DNA of 64,000 nucleotides from Vitis vinifera. Taxonomy: Eukaryota > Streptophyta > Magnoliopsida > Vitales > Vitaceae. The notes under the pieces were generated by a model that saw nothing but the letters and a program-made list of their open reading frames with translations, ran no database searches and had not been told where the DNA came from. The DNA lies in contig NC_081810.1 in NCBI RefSeq assembly GCF_030704535.1, forward strand, positions 7,574,501 to 7,638,500. Direction: 5' to 3'. Both the position numbers and the translations under genes were made by a program. Shown here in pieces: positions 56,353 through 64,000 of the stretch (its first letter is position 1; each line of letters begins with the position of its first letter).

Positions 56353-59300
56353 ATGGAGATGGGTTTGCTCTATACCATATACCTGGCAATATGATGTGGT
56401 TAGTTGTCTGACCTCTCTTGCTGCCCATGTCATGGTATATTCAGATGGGTGGAATTCAACAGCTTGTGCTTTATGGGCTTACATCAGTTTGGGTCTAGCG
56501 TTTCTTCGGTTGGGAGTCTTGTCAACATTTGGTCAATCTTTGGGTCCTGTTTGCATGTCAAAGGGTCTGTCATTTTAATTCGGGTTTCTGTCAGAGGGTA
56601 TGGCTAGGGTTTTTCAATCCTACTTGTTTACTTTGTGTAAGTTGCTGCTTGGTATGCTCCTAAGGATGCTGCTTGAAAACATCATCTTATAAAAAGAGTC
56701 AGTTTTTGTGGCGCTCGAAAACTATCATCTTATAAGGAGTTTTGTTGGAACATGTTTTCTTGATTTGTGCAAGGCTGCATTTCTATTTGCATCCGATTTC
56801 CTTTCATTTCCTCAAAGATTGGTTTGGTTTTGTTAAACAGGAACTCAGCTTGGGTTCTTGGTGAGGCGGATGCAGATTTCTCTGTTGGGCTGTGGAGAGA
56901 GAGGTATCTCATCAGTCAGTCTTTAATATGGTCCAAAGAAATCATTGAAGCACAGGTGTGAGAGATGTGTTTCTGTTCATCAACCCCTCTGAGTTTTCTC
57001 ACCAGTCACCCCTCATGAGAGCCATGTCCTTTTCTCTTTCCCATCTACGGCCCCATTGATCAATACAATACACCTCAAACATTGGGACGCCCCATTTCTA
57101 GCTTAGGCCACCAGTCTTCCCTTAATGCTCCACCATGTTTGTCATTTTGCACTTCTGGACAGGTACTTGTCATCATAATCATCATCAAATACTAGATTTG
57201 GAATTTAAGACACTCCATGTGCTCAGACTCGATGACCCAACTCCAGTTGCATTGTCACGCTCCACTGTTCCTTCAAGTCCCTTCTGTTGGGTTGCGAATT
57301 TCCAAAGTCGGCATGAGCCAGAGCCACAATACCCGGCTTCTTTGTTGCTTTCCCCCAGTCCTTTCACAAGTCAGTAGTCACGGCCAAATTTTTGTCATAA
57401 GCCCGTGTCCTCATTCCTAACTTCGTCACACATGATTTGATTTCGCTCTCTTCCTCACATCTCTCTCTCACCCAGCCACCACCAAGCAAGAATATCGTCG
57501 TTTTTTTTTTTCCCAAGAGATGAGTCACACAAGCGGCAACATCTGAGTAAACAAAAGCGGTGGAGGGGTGCCATGTGGGAGCAAAGGCCCTCGCTTTTTC
57601 GCCCATGAAAGCAACTCAAAAAAAAGAAAAAAGAAAAAAGATAAGATTGTAACATCTTACCATCAACTTTTCTACCACCACATTGACAACTCAAGTTTGA
57701 AGAGGCAGGAGCATTGAATCAATGGGGACAGACGTAAGAGTAGGCTTTAAATTTTTGATACAGAAAGCGCACCTACCACCATCCCACAACATCTCACTCC
57801 TCCCCCACGCTTTCATTCTCTTAATTCCAGCCATCCCTCCATGCATTGTACTCACCAATTATCAACGCTGTACGGTTGGATCACATCCAATGATTCTACA
57901 TTTTAATAAAATATTAAAAAAACCCCAACCCCCTACTGGGATATCTTACTTCTCAATTATGCAATCTCCCTATTCCAAAGACTCCAAACTCTCAAAACTC
58001 TATTATTGTTCTGCCCATGATGTGATCTTCCTAAGAAATTCAAACCATTAGGGATGTCGCAATGGGAAGAACAAAAAAAAAAAAAAAAGGTGAAAAAGGA
58101 CGACCTCCAGATAGACAATGAGTCTTTGGGAATATGTTAACATCATCACATCTCACCATCTTATAGCATATATGGGCAAGTAATAATGCGTATCAACCAC
58201 AAGTTGTGCGTTGAAACTTGAAAGGTGCTTTCTAGTCTAAAGATTGAAAGGGGAAGTTGGCAATATGCACTATAATTTTGAGCAAACATATAGTAGCTTG
58301 AGAAAGGTGTTTATTATTATTAGCATCCAGAACGAACAAACTTCTGAACTCCTCCATAAACCCTAATTCCTGACACCCACAACTGTGAATGGCGATTTTT
58401 GTTTTGAAAGGCCATCAACATCAGACAGGCATTCATGCATCACAAGATAGAAGAAGGCCATGTTTTCAGGATTACACTGACAATAGAAAAGGACAGAAAT
58501 ACTCCAATGGTCCTACCACTCGGTCAGCTCATAATTTTCCCCTTCTACAAGCAGATAATTTGGGTGTCCACAATCTTTATATTTAGGACCCCACTACCTT
58601 CATTCTAAAGACTATATTACCTTTTTAAAAAACCCTACTGTGTTCTGTACTTTAAGGGCTATACAGATGCTTCCCTCACACCTTTCTAATAAGAAAAATG
58701 ACATGTCCAAATCAGTTTGTAAGTACAAGTAAAGGGGCTCCTCCCTGCTGTGGCCTTGTCTAAGTGGTTGTAGGATAGAGACCTCTACACCCATTTCACC
58801 TTCATGATTTTTTTCTCCACATCATTAAAGTGATAGCAAATGTAATGCTCATATCACCAAACTCTAATCTACCCTTTGGGCTGTGCCAAGGCTCATTTCT
58901 CTTTGATTGAGTTGAAGTCAATGCCTCAAAACATTACATTTCCATGACTAATTATTAGGTAAGATTGAGGTATGTGTTAGGCTACTATAAGTAAATATAT
59001 CATCACCCAAATCTGGTTTTGACTCTAGCAACTTCGCATATCTTCCCAAAGTTTCAGAATAAGATGTGAATATTTGCATGTATTCTTCAATTGCCACATT
59101 CTCTCCTTTTAAAATTTCAAGTGGGGCAATGATTTAGAGACTTTATGCCTTCACAAGCATTTCACTACATTCCTTTTTAAGTTATCAGACAGCAAGTTTC
59201 ACACAGAGAGGATAACACAATATGGGTGGATTTAATTGATGGTGGTCCATCCAATTTTAACAATAAGAAAGCAAGACTTTACAGGGTTTAAACAATGGTG

Positions 59301-60184
59301 ATGAATACAGTGGACATTAGCTCATGACCTCCTCTCTTGTTTAAATATGAGCCATTTGTATCTGTACCCTTTCAATGAGCTGTAATATTCATTTACTTTT
59401 TATGCTTTTATTTTTTATTTATTTATAAATATGTTTACAGGGGGAAAAAAAAAAGGTCACAAAGAGGGCATCCTCTTTTATCTGCAACAAAGTCTACTTT
59501 CTTTCATCAATTGTGGCATGGAAAAAGAGACATTGTATTTAGCCACAAGTACTTGTAAACGACCCTTACTTTGATTCATGCATGTGATTATGAAGCTTAA
59601 AACTTTAGGCAGCCACATGAGGTTTTCATGTTTATATGTCAAGCGGGTTCTCTCCTGCTTTGTGTAATCCAAGGCTTTTAAGGGAAATGAAAAAAAAAGG
59701 AAAAAAGAAAAAAAAAGTAATAAATAATTGATGGGAAGAGTTCAGAGAGTTCAGGGCACTACAGACTAATGATATTTGTTTTCTGGACTTAAATATCATA
59801 AGTTTTCAATTTTTTAATGTGGCTGAGAATAATTCATAGGACTTTGGATTTTTTCTAGTGTGTAAAATAATTATGATTCTTGGATAAAATTTAAATAAGA
59901 TTTGGTGGATAACAGTAGTTGATTTAGGAAAAAAAACAATTATATGAGCTGAATTTATGGAAGAAACAGATTGGATGAGGAAATCTTTTGAAAAAAAATC
60001 ATTCTCCAAAATTTAAATAATGGTAGTGAAATAGATTAATAGAGTGGTACAGAGCATTGAATGCATTTTGCAACTTGTTTGCACACGCATCACTTGCCTC
60101 TTTCCTAGTAGCTGCTGCTCACTTCCTACATTCCCTTCTTCCCAGTCTTTTTATTGAATCAGAGCTCCTCTTTCCTTCCAATCA

Positions 60185-60186
<2 letters not shown>
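56353..60186. other. 3.8 kb intergenic
   Basis: The first few hundred bases are probably RanBP1 3' UTR. The rest contains A-runs (57618-57640, 58070-58089, 59690-59715), AT-rich tracts and short non-conserved open frames. No gene, RNA or element recognised. The final part is the KUP1 promoter; no convincing TATA box. Confidence 0.4.
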
Positions 60187-60243
<57 letters not shown>

Positions 60244-60244
60244 A
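60187..60244 (+). repeat. (CT)n microsatellite in the KUP1 leader
   Basis: About 58 bases of CT repeat with one interruption (TTTC near 60232-60235) end four bases before the KUP1 start codon. CT-rich leaders are common in plant genes and can act as promoter or leader elements. The run is probably length-variable. Confidence 0.92.
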
Positions 60245-60247
60245 GCC

Positions 60248-63200
60248 ATGAGCCCAACACCATCAGAAGAATCTATCGAACAAGAAATTTCTCAGCAGGT
60301 ACTTTTCCTGAGCTGAGTTTTTGAATGATTATGGATGGGTGTCGTTTTTATTTTCTGGGGTTGTGTTTAATGGGTTTGTAAATGCTGTCATTTCTTACCT
60401 CTTTTGTTGCATTTAACAATGTTAGCTTTTGGAAATGGGTTTTGAGTGGAATGCTTGTGTGTCAGGATAAATTGAGTTTTGTGAAAAGAGTTGTGTATAC
60501 TGTTCACAAGAAACTCTGTAGAAGGAGATCAGTGCTGGGATTCCCACTTTTGAAGTCCATGTGGGTTCTGGATGGAAATGAATCCTTGTTGATTTAATAG
60601 GTTTCTCAATTACAGGTTTTGCAGTTGAAAAATTTACAATGGTTATTGGGGAAGGAGATGCATTTGATGATTCTTCCCCACTGAACTTGGAACAAAGATT
60701 TCAGACATTGATTTTCCATTTCAATTTTCTCAATTTATTGGGACCTTTCACAGTTTTGTGTGTGAATGATTAAAATTGGAAAAAAGAAATTTGGTGTAAT
60801 TAATATACAAAAAATATGCAATGTCCATATGTGTGTGTGGCCTTGTAAATGTGTATGCGGAAATGCGTCTGTCTGCTTATGATGGACCAATTTCAAACCA
60901 ACTCATGAACCCCTTGTTCAACAGATATGGTTTATTCCCTTCCTCCCATAAGGTCGTTCATGGGTTCAATGCAGATGGAAAGCAGTGTGCTTGATATTAA
61001 CCAATGTGTGAGACACTAAAAACCTTGCTGAGGAGTGAGGAAACAGTTAAAACAGGAAAAAGGAAAAGGAAAAAGAAAGTTTCCTAATGTGCATTTCAAA
61101 CAGATGAAAATGGGAATATAATATCTAAGACTGGGTCATTAATCTCTGCAAGCTGTTGAATCCATGGCACAACTCATGTTATTGAGGAAACTGCTTGATG
61201 CTTTTTTATTTTTGTTCTTTCTGATTGGTATTTGAAATTTCTGTTAACAATTCTGATGTCTTGAATCAGAATGTGAAGAGGGTATCATGTACCACTGTTC
61301 TCACATTGGCTTATCAAAGTCTTGGGGTGGTTTATGGTGACCTCAGTACCTCCCCTCTCTATGTCTACAAGACGACCTTCTCTGGGAAGTCGAGCCTTCA
61401 TGGGAATGATGAAGAGATTTATGGGGTGCTTTCCTTCATCTTCTGGACATTTACTCTTATAGCTCTCTTCAAATACATCTTCATTGTGATGTCAGCTGCT
61501 GATAATGGTGAAGGTACAACATTGCCCTTCCCTTCATGTACACCTATGATTACTCGGCATACATCACAGCATTGTACATATGGTTTGGAAAGAGGAAGCT
61601 TTGCATGTTAAAATTTGGTTTTGTTGATTAATTCTACCATACACCAATAAGAATGCAATATGTAAGTTAATGTCTACCTTGGCCTTGTGGTGCAGGTGGT
61701 ACCTTTGCATTGTACTCCTTACTTTGCCGGCATGCAAGATTGAGCATTCTGCCCAATCAACAAGCCATAGATCAAAAGTTGTCAGCCTATGCAATGGAAA
61801 GATCAGCAGACACACGGCAGAGCTTTGTTATGAAATCAGTCTTTGAGAAGCACCCAAAATTTCGCCAGGGGCTATTGATTTTTGTTTTGCTGGGAACCTG
61901 TATGGCAATTGGTGATGGAATTCTCACTCCTGCAATATCAGGTAGCTGGAATTAGCATAACCTCTCTGGTACTGTCTACTTCTTGAGCATTGTACAGTCT
62001 CATTAGCATCCATGGCAACACCATAGAATCTGGGTGGGGTGGTGGGATAAATATTGGAGCCTTCTGCAATTGCATATTATATGTTGCAATTTTCACACTT
62101 TCACTCTCTATCTGTGTTGCTATCCCTTGAAACGCCAGAAGATCATATTCTGTGTGCTTAAAGGGAAAAGGACTTAAAATTGAATGAATACTAAGAGTGC
62201 ATTAATCATTATTCTTTGCATTCAACCCGTTTGGAGGGTGGAGTTTTGGCTTCTAAATTGATCTACCTTCAGAAAAGTTCTGTTTTCTATGTAAGAGTTC
62301 ATGAATTCTCTTAAGAGGCTTGCATGATTTCCTTTTCAGTTCTTTCAGCAGTTTCGGGTGTTCAACTGAAAATCACAGAGCTCCATGAGAGTAAGTCTAG
62401 CTACATTCAATACTTTTAACTTTCTCAACACTAAGTTCTATCATTCTCCGATGCATTTCTAACTGTTTATTTTCCTTTCAGATCATGTTGTTCTAATCTC
62501 GTGTGTCATATTAGTGGTGCTTTTCTCTCTTCAGCACTATGGAACACATAGAGTTGCCTTCATGTTTGCTCCAATTGTCACAGCATGGCTTCTGTGCATT
62601 AGTGGCATTGGGATATATAACATCTTGAGGTGGAATCCACATATATTTTGTGCCCTTTCTCCAACTTACATGTTGAAGTTCCTTAAAAGCACAGGCATTG
62701 AAGGATGGATATCATTAGGAGGAGTGGTTCTCTCAATCACAGGTACCTCTCTCACATTTCTGATATGGTCATAGCGGTATACTGGCTGTTAAACCAAGCT
62801 ACTGGAAACTTGTTTCCCTCGGATACTCTCAGGTGTAGAGATGATGTTTGCTGATTTGGGCCATTTCTCTGCGCTCTCAATTAAGGTAACTCGAGACCCA
62901 TTTGTACATACCTATATTAATGTGTTAAAGATACTGAAATCAAAGCTACTTTAATAGCTTTATCTATCTTGTTTACATTCTTGATGTTGTGAAACTTTGT
63001 ACCACTCCCAGATTGCATTCACGGTTCTAGTGTATCCCTCTTTGATTCTTGCATATATGGGCGAGGCTGCATATCTCTCCAGGCACCATGAAGATCTCCA
63101 AAGAAGCTTTTATAAAGCCATACCAGGCAAGAAAAGTGTGGAATTACCCGTACTGTTAATCTAGTCCTTTGTCCCCCTTGCTGTATTAATGGCCTCATCT

Positions 63201-64000
63201 GATTGTGCAGAAGCTGTGTTTTGGCCAGTGTTCATAGTTGCCACTTTTGCAGCTGTTGTAGCAAGTCAGGCTGCAATCTCAGCTACATTCTCCATTATAA
63301 GCCAGTGCTGTGCATTAAACTGTTTTCCTCGTGTGAAAATTGTTCATACGTCACAAAAAATATCTGGACAGATTTACATACCGGAGGTCAATTGGATGTT
63401 GATGTGCCTCTGTTTAGCTGTGACAATTGGATTAAGGGATACTAACATGATGGGTCATGCTTATGGTATAAATCTAAGCTATTGGCTAAGTGTCCTAATT
63501 TTTTGTTGTTTTTTAGGTAGGTCGGGTATTCATGACTGAACTTTGATTGTTTTCCTGGGTTTGTAGGGCTGGCAGTGACTACTGTTATGCTTGTGACAAC
63601 TTGCTTGATGGCAATGGTGATGATAATCGTGTGGAAGCTACAGATATTTACGGCTGTTGCATTTTTGGTGTTTTTTGGATCAATGGAACTCCTTTACATC
63701 TCTGCATCATTTTGCAAGGTCCCAGAAGGGGGTTGGATCCCACTTGCTCTGTCCTTGATCTTCCTGACTGTAATGTATGTTTGGAACTATGGAACTTTGC
63801 AGAAACACCAGTTTGATGCGGAGAACAAGGTTTCGATGAATAGAATATTGCGTTTAGGGCCAAGCCTTGGCATGGTCCGGGTACCTGGAATTGGGCTCAT
63901 CTACACTAATCTGGTGACAGGAGTTCCAGCTGTTTTTGGACATTTTGTGACGAACTTACCAGCTTTCCATCAGGTCCTTGTTTTTGTATGTGTGAAGTCT
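60248..64000 (+). CDS. KUP1: K+ transporter, KT1/KUP1-like (HAK/KUP/KT), 3' end missing
   Basis: Nine exons are in view, reading in frame for 570 residues to the right edge: 60248-60298, 61270-61513, 61696-61941, 62340-62390, 62482-62742, 62833-62885, 63012-63126, 63211-63465, 63567 onward. The protein begins [17 protein letters not shown] and has the family signature [48 protein letters not shown] and [13 protein letters not shown], with about ten hydrophobic membrane segments so far. Arabidopsis KT1/KUP1 (712 residues) has the closest text I recall, including IEQGISQQ at the N-terminus. It moves K+ (with H+) across membranes. Intron 7 starts with a GC donor (CAG|GCAAGA at 63127). The missing part is the cytosolic C-terminus. 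Confidence 0.96.

Overview
The window is plant nuclear DNA. Genes are split by GT-AG introns with AT-rich introns and spacers, and all six well-supported protein genes encode typical land-plant proteins. From memory the gene set, the intron style and the endogenous caulimovirid suggest a woody eudicot, most likely a grapevine (Vitis). That is an inference I could not test by alignment.

Layout. 1-4890: the 5' part of a minus-strand Ty3/gypsy LTR retrotransposon of Tat/Ogre type (gag running off the left edge, leader, tRNA-Arg type primer site, 1.8 kb LTR). 5040-6105: two decayed minus-strand gene fragments side by side, one from the chromatin remodeller DDM1 and one from N-myristoyltransferase NMT1. 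6829-7221: a MITE-like inverted-repeat element. 8590-9990: a non-coding gene with a site II/telo-box/TATA promoter that holds a C/D snoRNA matching 18S rRNA at two places and a candidate H/ACA snoRNA. 11707-13642: a clade-B (AP2C-type) PP2C with a MAPK docking motif. 18296-19801: an intronless MAPKKK17/18-type kinase. 22540-25330: a broken endogenous caulimovirid in two opposed pieces. 28276-42919: clathrin heavy chain, 30 exons that sum to exactly 1705 residues, with LINE insertions in introns 2 and 10. 44421-49736: EBP1/PA2G4, 9 exons. 51031-56352: RanBP1, 4 exons. 60248 to the right edge: a KT1/KUP1-like K+ transporter, 9 exons visible, 3' end missing.

All six protein genes lie on the plus strand but are independently promoted; nothing suggests an operon-like unit. 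Clathrin heavy chain, EBP1 and RanBP1 are housekeeping genes (vesicle coat, ribosome/growth control, nuclear transport). The PP2C with a MAPK docking motif and the MAPKKK lie about 4.7 kb apart and would be expected to act in opposite directions on MAPK cascades; the adjacency may be chance.

The most unusual content is the non-coding snoRNA locus at 8590-9990, the DDM1/NMT1 double fragment beside a retrotransposon, and two GC-AG introns in otherwise ordinary genes. I found no tRNA, rRNA or CRISPR-like array.
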